Positions 35,174-46,300 of a stretch of DNA of 64,000 bases are shown here, in pieces (position 1 is the first letter of the stretch; each line of letters opens with the position of its first letter). The position numbers and the translations under genes are program-made. Origin of the DNA: RPQJ01 sp963732375 (GTDB taxonomy: Bacteria; Pseudomonadota; Gammaproteobacteria; Steroidobacterales; Steroidobacteraceae); assembly GCA_963732375.1 (NCBI GenBank), contig CAVSZE010000003.1, positions 62,001-126,000 on the forward strand. The letters run 5' to 3'. The notes beneath the pieces were generated by a model. It was not told the DNA's origin. It made no database searches and worked only from the letters and a program-made list of their open reading frames with translations.

Positions 35174-36355
35174 ATGAGCGAAAAGGTAGTGATTCTCGCC
35201 GCGCGGCGCACCCCGGTCGGAGCGTTCCAGGGAGTCTTCGCACCAATGACGGCGGCTCAACTGGGCGCCGTCGCAGCAAAGGCTGCGGTCGCGGACTCGG
35301 GCGTTGCGCCAGACAGACTCGACGAAGTGATCCTCGGCTGCGTACTGCAGGCAGGCCAGGGCCAGGCGCCGGCGCGCCAGGCGGCACTGGGCGCAGGCAT
35401 CGCGCTCAGTGTGCCGGCAACGACCGTGAACAAGATGTGCGGCTCCGGAATGCAGTCGGTGATGTTCGGAGCCGACCGGATCCGCGCCGGCAGCGTTTCG
35501 ACCGTGCTCGCCGGCGGCATCGAATCGATGACCAACGCCCCTTATCTGCTGCCGAAAGCACGCGGTGGCTACCGGATGGGGCATGGGGAAATTCTCGACC
35601 ACATGTTCTACGACGGCCTGCAGAGCCCCTGGGACGGAAAGGCCATGGGGTGCTTCGCCGACGCCACTGCGGAGAAATATGGCTTCAAGCGCGAGGACCA
35701 GGACACTTTTGCCGCCGAGTCCGTGCGCCGCGCCCAGCGCGCGGTGCGCGAGGGCGACTTCGTAGCCGAGATCGCGCCAGTGACCGTGAAGACCCGCAAG
35801 GGCGAAACGATCGTCTCGCAGGACGAGACGCCCTTCGCGCTCGACATCGACAAGATCCCGAGCCTGAAGCCCGCGTTCTCCAAGACCGGCACCGTGACCG
35901 CGGCCTCCTCATCGTCGATTTCGGACGGTGCGGCAGCGATCGTCATCGCGAGCGCCGAGTGGGCCGGGTCGCAGGGTCTCGCGCCGCTGGCGCGCATCGT
36001 CGCATCGGCGAGCCATGCGCAGGCACCCGAATGGTTCACGACCGCGCCGGGACCGGCGATACAGAAGGTACTCGACCTGGCCGGCTGGAAAGCCTCCGAC
36101 GTGGACCTGTTCGAAATCAACGAGGCATTCGCCTGCGTGACCATGGCGGCAATGCACGACCTCAAGCTGGACCACGCCCGAGTCAACGTCAATGGCGGGG
36201 CCTGCGCGCTCGGCCACCCGATCGGCGCAACCGGCGCGCGGCTGATCACGACGCTGGTGCATGCGCTCAGGAAGCGCGGCCTGCGTCGTGGCATCGCATC
36301 GCAGTGCATCGGTGGCGGCGAGGCCACGGCCATCGCCATCGAGATCGCGGGCTGA
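35174..36355 (+). CDS. Acetyl-CoA C-acetyltransferase (thiolase II type)
   Basis: Cleaves acetoacetyl-CoA (or 2-methylacetoacetyl-CoA) to acetyl-CoA units, or runs in the condensing direction. The 393-residue protein has nucleophile Cys89 (VNKMCGSGMQSV), His348 (GHPIGATG) and Cys378 (SQCIGGG), with NEAFA at 316-320. Length and motifs fit AtoB/PhaA-type biosynthetic/degradative thiolases. An AAAGGGG Shine-Dalgarno precedes the ATG. It leads thiolase-SDR-SDR-ETF:QO-AacS, and with AacS could send acetoacetate into acetyl-CoA. Confidence 0.93.
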   Translation: MSEKVVILAARRTPVGAFQGVFAPMTAAQLGAVAAKAAVADSGVAPDRLDEVILGCVLQAGQGQAPARQAALGAGIALSVPATTVNKMCGSGMQSVMFGADRIRAGSVSTVLAGGIESMTNAPYLLPKARGGYRMGHGEILDHMFYDGLQSPWDGKAMGCFADATAEKYGFKREDQDTFAAESVRRAQRAVREGDFVAEIAPVTVKTRKGETIVSQDETPFALDIDKIPSLKPAFSKTGTVTAASSSSISDGAAAIVIASAEWAGSQGLAPLARIVASASHAQAPEWFTTAPGPAIQKVLDLAGWKASDVDLFEINEAFACVTMAAMHDLKLDHARVNVNGGACALGHPIGATGARLITTLVHALRKRGLRRGIASQCIGGGEATAIAIEIAG

Positions 36356-36401
36356 GGCACGGGTCCGCGGCCCGGTATTCGCGACCACTCAGGAACCACG
36401 C

Positions 36402-37163
36402 ATGCAAATCAAAGACAGGGTCGTCGTCGTCACCGGCAGCGCTCGCGGCATCGGCCGGGCAATCGCTTCCGCTTTCGCCGAGCGTGGTGCACGGGTCGCG
36501 CTGATCGACCTGGACCCGGCCGAACTCGAGACGGCGAAAGCCGACTTCGCGCGAGCCGGCGTGGATGTTCGAACCTACGCGGCCAACGTCGCGCGTGAAG
36601 AGCAGGTGATCGAGGCCCTCGACAGCGTCGTCGCCGACCTGGGACGGCTGGACGTGATGGTCAACAACGCGGGCATCATCAAGGACGGGCTGCTGGTAAA
36701 GACGAAGGACGGCGCCGTGACCGGCAAGATGGGCCTGGAGCAGTGGCAGGCAGTCATCGACGTGAACCTGACGGGTGTCTTCCTGTGCGGCCGCGAAGCC
36801 GCGGAGCGCATGATCAGGCTCGGGCAAGGCGGGCTCATAATCAACATCTCGAGCATTTCGAAGTGCGGCAACGCGGGCCAGACCAACTACTCTGCAGCCA
36901 AGGCCGGCGTCACGGCGATGGCCGTGGTCTGGGCAAAGGAACTCGCGCGCCATGGCATCCGTGCGGCCTCGATTGCGCCCGGCTTCACACGCACGGACCT
37001 GCTGTCCGGCATGCCTCCGGAGATGCTCGACAAGGTCACCGCGCCGGTGCCGCTCAAGCGCCTAGCGCTGCCCGAGGAGATAGCCCACACGGCGGTGTTC
37101 ATCGCCGAGAACGACTACTTCACAGGGCGGGCCATCGACGTTGATGGCGGCCTGCGCCTCTGA
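36402..37163 (+). CDS. SDR-family oxidoreductase (FabG/3-ketoacyl reductase type)
   Basis: NAD(P)-dependent classical short-chain dehydrogenase of 253 residues. The start ATG 36402 gives MQIKDRVVVVTGSARGIGRA; a longer frame overlaps the thiolase gene and is rejected. It has the TGxxxGxG cofactor motif (11-18), NNAG (88-91) and catalytic Ser150/Tyr163/Lys167 (YSAAK). The C-terminal IDVDGGLRL is typical. Its likely role in this operon is a 3-hydroxyacyl-CoA/3-ketoacyl-CoA interconversion; true substrate unknown. Confidence 0.9.
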   Translation: MQIKDRVVVVTGSARGIGRAIASAFAERGARVALIDLDPAELETAKADFARAGVDVRTYAANVAREEQVIEALDSVVADLGRLDVMVNNAGIIKDGLLVKTKDGAVTGKMGLEQWQAVIDVNLTGVFLCGREAAERMIRLGQGGLIINISSISKCGNAGQTNYSAAKAGVTAMAVVWAKELARHGIRAASIAPGFTRTDLLSGMPPEMLDKVTAPVPLKRLALPEEIAHTAVFIAENDYFTGRAIDVDGGLRL

Positions 37164-37189
37164 TCGACTGCCCAACGGAGTTCACGAAA

Positions 37190-37957
37190 ATGCAGATGCA
37201 GGACGTACGTGCAATCGTCACCGGGGGCGCCTCGGGACTCGGGCTCGCGGTCGTCGAGAGCGTGATCGCCGCCGGCGGCCGGGCGACGCTGCTGGACGTC
37301 AACGAGGCGGCCGGCGCCGAAGCAGTGCATCGGCTCGGCGAGCGAGCCAGCTTCAGGCATGTCGATGTCACGTCTGAAGCCGCAGTCGACCATGCCGTGC
37401 AGTCAGCCGTCGAGGCCATGGGCGGGCTCAACCTTGCGGTCAATTGCGCGGGCGTCGGCTGGCCCAAGCGAATGGTGGGCAAGGAAGGCCCGATGCCCGG
37501 TGAGTTCTTCCGCAAGGTCATCGAAATCAACCTCGTGGGAACACTGCTCGTCTGCAAGGCCGCGGCGGCCGCGATGCAGAAGAATTCGCCGAACGCCGGA
37601 GGCGAGCGCGGCGCGCTCGTCATGACTGCTTCGGTTGCGGCATTCGACGGACAGGTCGGCCAGGTCGCCTACGCGGCATCCAAGGGTGGTGTCGTCGGCA
37701 TGACACTGCCCATGGCTCGCGAGCTCGCGTCGTTCGGGATCCGCGTCGTCACCATCGCCCCCGGGCTGTTCCTCACGCCGATGATGGCGGCCCTGCCGAA
37801 GGAGGCACAGGATTCGCTCGGCAAGCAGGTGCCGTTCCCGCCCCGGCTCGGACACCCGGAGGAGTTTGCGTCGCTGGTCCGCCAGGTGGTCGAGAACCCT
37901 ATGCTTAACGGTGAGACGATCAGGCTCGACGGCTCCATACGGATGGCGCCGCGCTGA
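37190..37957 (+). CDS. SDR-family 3-hydroxyacyl-CoA dehydrogenase (HSD10-like)
   Basis: Short-chain dehydrogenase of 255 residues resembling type-2 3-hydroxyacyl-CoA dehydrogenases (human HSD10 class), which oxidise 2-methyl-3-hydroxybutyryl-CoA in isoleucine breakdown. It has TGGASGLG (11-18), the DVT segment at 59-61, NCAG (85-88) and Ser148/Tyr161/Lys165 (YAASK). It also has the family-like insert around 92-104 (PKRMVGKEGPMP) and the TIAPGLFLTPMMAALP loop. The start may be Met1 or Met3. With the thiolase upstream it would complete the last two steps of isoleucine degradation; that pathway reading is inference. Confidence 0.88.
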   Translation: MQMQDVRAIVTGGASGLGLAVVESVIAAGGRATLLDVNEAAGAEAVHRLGERASFRHVDVTSEAAVDHAVQSAVEAMGGLNLAVNCAGVGWPKRMVGKEGPMPGEFFRKVIEINLVGTLLVCKAAAAAMQKNSPNAGGERGALVMTASVAAFDGQVGQVAYAASKGGVVGMTLPMARELASFGIRVVTIAPGLFLTPMMAALPKEAQDSLGKQVPFPPRLGHPEEFASLVRQVVENPMLNGETIRLDGSIRMAPR

Positions 37958-38043
37958 GCCGGAGGCTAGATTGAGGCAATGAACTCCAACAGCCGCCTCA
38001 TGCCGTACCGAGCGGCACGAAACTGACCAGCAGGTACATTCAA

Positions 38044-39666
38044 GTGACTGAAGCCACATTGATCGAAGTCGAACGGGACGTGATGGAGTACGACGTCGTT
38101 GTCGTTGGCGCCGGCCCTGCGGGGCTCGCCTGCGCGATCCGCCTGAAACAGCTCAAACCCGACCTGAACATCTGTGTGCTGGAGAAAGGCGCAAGTGTCG
38201 GCGCGCACATGCTCTCCGGCGCCGTCGTCGAGCCGGGCCCACTCGATGCCCTGCTCCCCGGCTGGCGCGATGAGTACAAGGGAACGAGCGTGCCTGCGGC
38301 CCACGACGAGTTCAGCTTCCTCACCGCGACGAAGCGATTCCGCCTGCCGAACCCGCCGCAGATGAACAATCACGGCAACCTCATCATGTCGATCGGCAAC
38401 CTGGCCGCGTACATGGGCGGCAAGGCCGAGGCACTGGGCTGCGACCTGTTTGCCGGCTTCGCGGCGGCGGCGCCTCTGTTCGACAGCGACGGTGCGGTCG
38501 CGGGCGTGCGCATCGGCGACATGGGGATCGACAAGGACGGCCAGCCCGGGCCGAACTTCGCGCCGGGCCCCGAAATCCGGGCGAAGACCACGATCCTGGC
38601 GGAGGGATGCCGCGGCAGCGTCTCCAAGATCCTGATCAGGCGCTTCGGACTCGATGCGGGAAAATCGCCGCAGACCTACGGGCTCGGCTTCAAGGAACTC
38701 TGGCAGTTGCCGGAGGGACGCGTGGAGCCCGGCCTGATCCGGCACACGGTCGGCTGGCCCATGGACACCGCGACGTATGGCGGCAGCTTCATGTACCACC
38801 TCGACCAGAACCGCGTTTACATCGGTTTCGTCGTGGGCCTCGACTATTCAGACCCGCGCTTCCAGCCGTTCGAGGCGTTCCAGCAGTTCAAGAACCACCC
38901 GAGCCTTAAGCCGCTTTTCGAGGGCGGCGAGATCCTGGCCTACGGTGCACGCACCATCGTCGAGGGCGGCTGGCAATCCATGCCGACGCTCGAGATGCCT
39001 GGCGCGGCGCTGGTGGGTGACGCCGGCGGCACGTTGAACGTTCCGAAGATCAAGGGCGTTCACCAGGCCATCCGCTCTGCAGTGCTCGCTGCGGAGCACC
39101 TGGTAGAGACTGGCGGCGCAGCGGGATTCGACGCTCGCTGGCGTGCCTCGCCAGGCGCCGCGGAACTCCGCAAGGTCCGCAATATCCGTCCTGGCTTCCG
39201 TCGCGGAATGTGGGCGGGCATGGCCAATGGCGCGCTCGAGACGGTCACGGCCGGGCACTCGCCGTGGACACTGCAGAACCACGCGGACCACTCGGCACTC
39301 AAGCGCCTCGATGAGATGGCCTCACCGGATCGCGGCTGGGTCGAGCGCGAATTGAAGCCGCGCGACCGCGTGAGCGCCGTGTACTTTGCCGGCAATGCGC
39401 ACGAGGAATCGCAGCCCGCGCACCTGAAGGTCGCGGACCTGTCGATCTGTGCCACGCGCTGCGTCCAGGAATACGGCAACCCGTGCCAGCACTTCTGCCC
39501 GGCCGACGTCTACGAGATGGTGGACGACGGCGCAGGCGGGAAGAAACTGCAGATCAACGCGGCGAACTGCGTGCACTGCAAGGCCTGCGACATCAAGGAC
39601 CCCTACGAGATCATCACCTGGACCACGCCGGAAGGTGGTTCGGGGCCGAACTACGAGAGCATGTAG
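38044..39666 (+). CDS. Electron transfer flavoprotein-ubiquinone oxidoreductase
   Basis: Membrane-associated flavoprotein moving electrons from reduced ETF, charged by acyl-CoA dehydrogenases, to ubiquinone. Starting at GTG 38044 it has 540 residues (ATG 38083 is an alternative). It shows the FAD-binding VVVGAGPAGLACAIRL motif, the GGKAEALGCDLFAGFAA and GFKELWQLPEGRVEPGL segments, and a C-terminal [4Fe-4S] site with Cys485, Cys509, Cys512 and Cys515. Length matches ETF-QO (about 550). Its place between the SDR and AacS genes suggests a transcript devoted to acyl-CoA oxidation. The ETF subunits are not in this window. Confidence 0.95.
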   Translation: MTEATLIEVERDVMEYDVVVVGAGPAGLACAIRLKQLKPDLNICVLEKGASVGAHMLSGAVVEPGPLDALLPGWRDEYKGTSVPAAHDEFSFLTATKRFRLPNPPQMNNHGNLIMSIGNLAAYMGGKAEALGCDLFAGFAAAAPLFDSDGAVAGVRIGDMGIDKDGQPGPNFAPGPEIRAKTTILAEGCRGSVSKILIRRFGLDAGKSPQTYGLGFKELWQLPEGRVEPGLIRHTVGWPMDTATYGGSFMYHLDQNRVYIGFVVGLDYSDPRFQPFEAFQQFKNHPSLKPLFEGGEILAYGARTIVEGGWQSMPTLEMPGAALVGDAGGTLNVPKIKGVHQAIRSAVLAAEHLVETGGAAGFDARWRASPGAAELRKVRNIRPGFRRGMWAGMANGALETVTAGHSPWTLQNHADHSALKRLDEMASPDRGWVERELKPRDRVSAVYFAGNAHEESQPAHLKVADLSICATRCVQEYGNPCQHFCPADVYEMVDDGAGGKKLQINAANCVHCKACDIKDPYEIITWTTPEGGSGPNYESM

Positions 39667-39676
39667 GGATCGCCGC

Positions 39677-41623
<1,947 letters not shown>

Positions 41624-41636
41624 GCCGGCCCCGTAC

Positions 41637-42743
41637 GTGAGCGAATCCGCCGCCCTCCTGCAGGCCTACAGCGACTCGATCGGCAGGCACGGCTATCGCG
41701 CCGACGACTCCCAGCTGAATGCGGTAAAGCGGCTTGACGACCTGTGTCGTCGTCTCCGGCAGCCGGTATCGCAACGGCGCGGCTGGCTCGCGCGCCTGCT
41801 TCCCGGCGGACTCAAAACGGCACGCGAGGCGCCTCGCGGCATATACCTCTGGGGCGACGTCGGGCGCGGCAAGACCTTCCTGATGGATGTGTTCCACCAG
41901 GGCGTCGGGGTGCCGTCGCGCCGCGAACACTTCCACCGCTTCATGAAGGACGTGCACGCGCAGCTTCGCGCGCTGCGGCAAGTCGAGGATCCGCTCCGCA
42001 GCGTGGCCGCCACGATCGCGGCCGGCAGCCGCGTGCTCTGTCTCGACGAACTGTTCGTGAGCGACATTGCCGATGCGATGATCCTCTCCGGACTGTTCGC
42101 GGCGCTGGACGAGCACGGTGTGACGCTGGTCTTTACGTCGAACGCGCCGCCGGACGGCCTCTATCGCGACGGACTGCAGCGAGCGCGCTTCCTGCCCGCG
42201 ATCGCGCTGATCGAGCGTCGCTGCGAGGTGGTGAACGTGGATGCCGGTACGGACTACCGCCTGCGCCAGCTCGAGAAAGCGCCGCTCTATTTCGACTCCG
42301 CCGCAGCCGGCGTGGAAGTCGAACTCGAGAAGCGCTTTGCGGCCATCGCCGGCACGCAAGGCGACAACGGAGGCGTGCTCGACGTCGAGGGCCGGTCGAT
42401 ACCGGTCCGCCGGCAGAGCACCGACGTCGCCTGGTTCGACTTCGCGGCGCTCTGCGAGGGGCCGAGGGGAACGGCCGACTACGTAGAAATCGCGCGTGAC
42501 TTCCGCGCCATCTTCGTATCCGGCGTGCCGGTATTCGACGTCACGCTCGAGAACGAGGCCCGGCGCTTCATCGCGCTGGTGGACGAATTCTACGATCGGG
42601 CAGCAAAACTGGTGATTTCCGCGGCCGCCACGCCTGATGAACTGTACCGAGGCGAGCGGCTGCGTTTCGAATTCGAACGCACGCGGAGCCGGCTGGCAGA
42701 AATGCAGTCGCACGAATACCTGGCGCGACCGCATCGCCCCTAG
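41637..42743 (+). CDS. zapE: AFG1/ZapE-family ATPase
   Basis: P-loop ATPase of the AFG1 family; in E. coli ZapE associates with the division ring. The 368-residue protein has Walker A GDVGRGKT (73-80), Walker B VLCLDELFV (about 135-143) and the SNAPPDGLYRDGLQRARFLPAI sensor region typical of ZapE. The start is GTG (VSESAALLQAYSD), 13 nt after the aacS stop. The link to aacS is probably incidental co-transcription. Confidence 0.92.
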   Translation: MSESAALLQAYSDSIGRHGYRADDSQLNAVKRLDDLCRRLRQPVSQRRGWLARLLPGGLKTAREAPRGIYLWGDVGRGKTFLMDVFHQGVGVPSRREHFHRFMKDVHAQLRALRQVEDPLRSVAATIAAGSRVLCLDELFVSDIADAMILSGLFAALDEHGVTLVFTSNAPPDGLYRDGLQRARFLPAIALIERRCEVVNVDAGTDYRLRQLEKAPLYFDSAAAGVEVELEKRFAAIAGTQGDNGGVLDVEGRSIPVRRQSTDVAWFDFAALCEGPRGTADYVEIARDFRAIFVSGVPVFDVTLENEARRFIALVDEFYDRAAKLVISAAATPDELYRGERLRFEFERTRSRLAEMQSHEYLARPHRP

Positions 42744-42806
42744 CACGCTGGCGCGCTGGCCGGCCAAATCGTTACAATCGCAAGTATCCCGGGCCCGGAT
42801 ATCCGC

Positions 42807-43286
42807 GTGTCGCGCCAGCTGCCTGATCCGATCGAACTCGAACGGTTCCTGCCGTACCGCCTGTCGGTGCTGACAAACGTGGTGAGCGGCTCGATCGCCG
42901 GCGCATACCAGCGGCGCTTCGGCCTCGGTATCCCCGAATGGCGCGTGATTGCGGTGCTCGCGCGACATCCGGCGCTGTCGGCAGCTGAAGTCGCCACGTT
43001 CACGCGCATGGACGCGGTTGCCGTGAGTCGCGCAGTTACGCGACTCGTCCGCGCGGGGCGGCTTCGCCGCTCATTGGCACGCGACGATCGCCGTCGCTCC
43101 GTGCTGCGGCTGTCGCCCGCAGGCCGGGCCGTGTATCGCAGGATCGCCCCGCTCGCACTGGACTACGAGCGCAACCTTCTCAACTGCCTGAACGCAAGGC
43201 AGGTTGCGGAACTTGATTCGATCATCGGGAAACTCACGGCGCGGGCGCATGCCCTCGCCGCGCCGCAGCCTGGGGACGGCACGTGA
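42807..43286 (+). CDS. MarR-family transcriptional regulator
   Basis: Winged-helix regulator of 159 residues. It has the MarR-type helix-turn-helix LSAAEVATFTRMDAVAVSRAVTRLVRAGRLRRSLARDDRRRSVLRLSPAG (about 57-108) flanked by dimerisation helices. The start is GTG 42807; a TACAAT hexamer at 42773-42778 could serve as -10. MarR proteins often control adjacent catabolic genes, so the large NAD-glutamate dehydrogenase gene 79 nt downstream is the natural candidate target. No ligand can be inferred. Confidence 0.88.
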   Translation: MSRQLPDPIELERFLPYRLSVLTNVVSGSIAGAYQRRFGLGIPEWRVIAVLARHPALSAAEVATFTRMDAVAVSRAVTRLVRAGRLRRSLARDDRRRSVLRLSPAGRAVYRRIAPLALDYERNLLNCLNARQVAELDSIIGKLTARAHALAAPQPGDGT

Positions 43287-43319
43287 CCATGCCGCCTCAA
43301 GGCCCGCCACGCGGTGACC

Positions 43320-43325
43320 TATAAT
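43320..43325 (+). promoter_or_regulatory. -10 box upstream of NAD-glutamate dehydrogenase
   Basis: A perfect TATAAT lies about 40 nt before the ATG, in the 78-bp gap after the marR gene. The -35 region is poor (TCAAGG at 43297-43302, 17-nt spacing), which would fit an activated promoter. Inference. Confidence 0.45.
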
Positions 43326-43364
43326 CGGCGTCACGGCGCCAAACAGCCCCAAGGACAAGCAACC

Positions 43365-46300
43365 ATGTCAGGCAGCATTCCGGCCGTTCGCAGGCACCTG
43401 ATCGATGCAATTGCGGCGCAGCTAAAGCCCGGCCCTGCGCGGAGCCCGGTGCAACCGGCGAAATTCGTGCGTGAGTGCTACCGGGGCGTGGACGAGGATG
43501 ATCTCGGTGCCCGCCGACCCGCCGACCTCGCGGCCGCGGCCATGGGACTGCTCACGTTCGGGACCAGGAGACGCGCGGACCAGTCGCTGGTGCGCGTGTT
43601 CAACCCCGTGCAGTCGCAGCACGGTTGGACCTCCCCGAATACGGTGGTGGAGGTCGTCACCGACGACATGCCGTTCCTGGTGGATTCGCTTGCGATGGTG
43701 CTGGCCGACTGTGGGCTGGCGCTGCACGTGATGGTGCACCCGGTCCTAAACGTGACCCGCGATCGTGCCGGACGCCTCAAGCGCTGCGCCGCCGACGAGG
43801 CGGCCGGCGCGCTGATGGAATCCTGGCAGCACGTCGAGGTCGATGCGGTCACGGACCCCGCGCGCCTCGAGGAAGTGCGCGCGCGAATCGTCGCGATGCT
43901 GACCGACGTCCGATTCGCCGTGCAGGACTGGCGGGAAATGACCAGTCGCGCCCAGTCGCTCGCGGCCAGCATTGCCGACGGCATGCCCGGCGTCGGTCGC
44001 GCCGAGTGCAACGAGGCCAGCGCATTCCTCTCGTGGCTTGCGGACAATCACTTCACGTTCCTCGGCTACCGCGAGTACAAGCTGGTCCGCGGCGCGAAGC
44101 AGGACCGGCTCGTGCCGGTCGCATCGTCCGGACTGGGCCTGTTGCGCGCAGGAAAAGGCCGGCCGCGGCCGAAGCCCGTAGTGTTGAAAGGCGAGGTCCG
44201 CCGGCGCGCGCGCGAGCCCGCCGCGCTCGTCGTGACCAAGGCCAATTCCATCTCGACCGTGCACCGGGCCACCTACCTCGACTACGTCGGCGTCAAGATC
44301 ATCGACGCGCGCGGCAACGTGACCGGCGAGCAGCGGTTCCTCGGCCTTTTCACCTCCTCCACCTACAGCGCCAACCCTCTCGACATTCCGCTGCTGCGCC
44401 ACAAGATCCAGCGCATCGTCGACCAGATCGGCGCGGCGCCGGGCGGCCACGACAGCAAGGCCCTGTTCCACGTACTCGAGAGCTACCCGCGCGACGAACT
44501 CTTCCAGGCAAGCGTGCCGGAACTGGTGCGCAACGCGCGCGGCATCGTCAACATCTACGAGCGCCGCCGGGTCCGGTTGTTCCTGCGACGCGATCCGTAC
44601 GGGCGGTTCTACAGCGCCCTGCTGTACGTGCCGCGCGATCGCTACAACACCCAGGCGAGGCTCAGGATCGAGGAGATCCTGCTGCAGGAGCTGGCCGGGA
44701 TGTCGCACGAGACGCAGGTGCAGATATCGGAGTCCGCGCTGGCGCGACTGTACGTCCTCGTCCGCACCGACCCCGCGCACGACGTCACCGTGGACGTGGA
44801 ACGCATCGAGCGACGCGTCGCCGAGGCGATCCGCACCTGGGAAGACCGGCTGCGCGATGAACTTGCAGCCCGACTGCCCGGCGAGCGCGCCGGAAGCTAC
44901 GCGACCGCGTTTCCCGCGGCTTACCAGGAGGACGTTTCCGCACGCGATGCCATCGACGACATCCGCGAACTGATGGCGCTGCCCGAATCGGGCACGGCGC
45001 TCGGCCTCGAACTGCGGCCCGGAGAAGCCGCGCGCAAGGCGCTGCACCTGCGGTTCTACCGGCGCGGTGAGCCGGTGGCGATGTCGGACCTGGTCCCGCT
45101 GCTGGAGAACTTCGACCTGCGAATCCTTAACGAGCGCCCGTACCGGATCGGACCAGCGCATGACCTCTGGGTACAGGTCCTGGAGGTGACGCACGCCAGC
45201 GGGAGGACCCTGGACCCGGTGCAGGCGGGACCGCGTTTCAAGGAGGCTTTTTTCGCCGTCTGGAACGGCCTGGCCGAGAACGACGGCGTCAACCGCCTGG
45301 TACTGGCAGCGGACCTCCACTGGCGCCAGGCCGTGGTGTTGCGCGCCGTGTGCCGCTACCTGCTGCAGACCGGCCTGCCGTTCAGCCAGCGCTACATGGA
45401 GTCGGTGCTCGAACGACATCCCGGCGTCGCATCGCGGCTCGCGGGGACCTTCGAGGCGCGCTTCGACCCCGACCTCAAGGACTCTACACGCGCGTCGCGA
45501 CTGCGCTCGCTGGCCCGCGAGATCGAGGAAGTGCTCGACCAGGTCACGAAGCCCGACGACGACCGGATCCTGCGTGCATTCCGCGCGGTGATCGCCGCGA
45601 TGCTGCGCACCAACCACTACCAGCTCAACGTCAACGGCGACGCGAAGCCGTACGTGTCATTCAAGTTCGACCCCAGGAAACTGCCGGAACTGCCGAAGCC
45701 CCGTCCCATGTTCGAGATCTGGGTGTATTCACCCCGGGTCGAGGGTGTGCACCTGCGCATGGGCAAGGTCGCGCGAGGCGGCCTGCGCTGGTCCGACCGG
45801 CGCGAGGACTTCCGTACCGAGGTTCTCGGCCTGATGAAGGCGCAGAACGTCAAGAACACGCTGATCGTCCCGGTCGGCGCCAAGGGCGGATTCTTCCCGA
45901 AGCTGATGCCGGTCGGTGCGACGCGCGAGGAGATCCAGCGCGAGGGCACCGAGTGCTACAGGATGTTCATCCGGGCGCTGCTCGACCTGACCGACAACGT
46001 CGATGGTGGCGAAATCGTGCCGCCGCTGCGCACCATGCGCTACGACCCTGACGATCCCTACCTTGTGGTCGCAGCCGACAAGGGAACGGCGACTTTCTCG
46101 GATACCGCCAATGCACTCGCGGCCGAATACGGCTTCTGGCTCGGAGACGCATTCGCCTCCGGCGGGTCGGCGGGCTACGACCACAAGGTTATGGGCATCA
46201 CGGCCAAGGGTGGCTGGGAGTGCGTCAAGCGCCACTTCCGCGAGATGGGCGTGGACATCCAATCGCAGGACTTCACCGTTGCCGGGATCGGCGACATGGC

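Noticed and set aside
43746..45617. Long minus-strand open frame (about 620 codons) opposite the glutamate dehydrogenase gene
   Set aside because: Shadow of the dehydrogenase gene; composition is typical of antisense frames and no motif is present. The similar frames at 22832-24262, 40019-41593 and 18721-20610 were dropped for the same reason.
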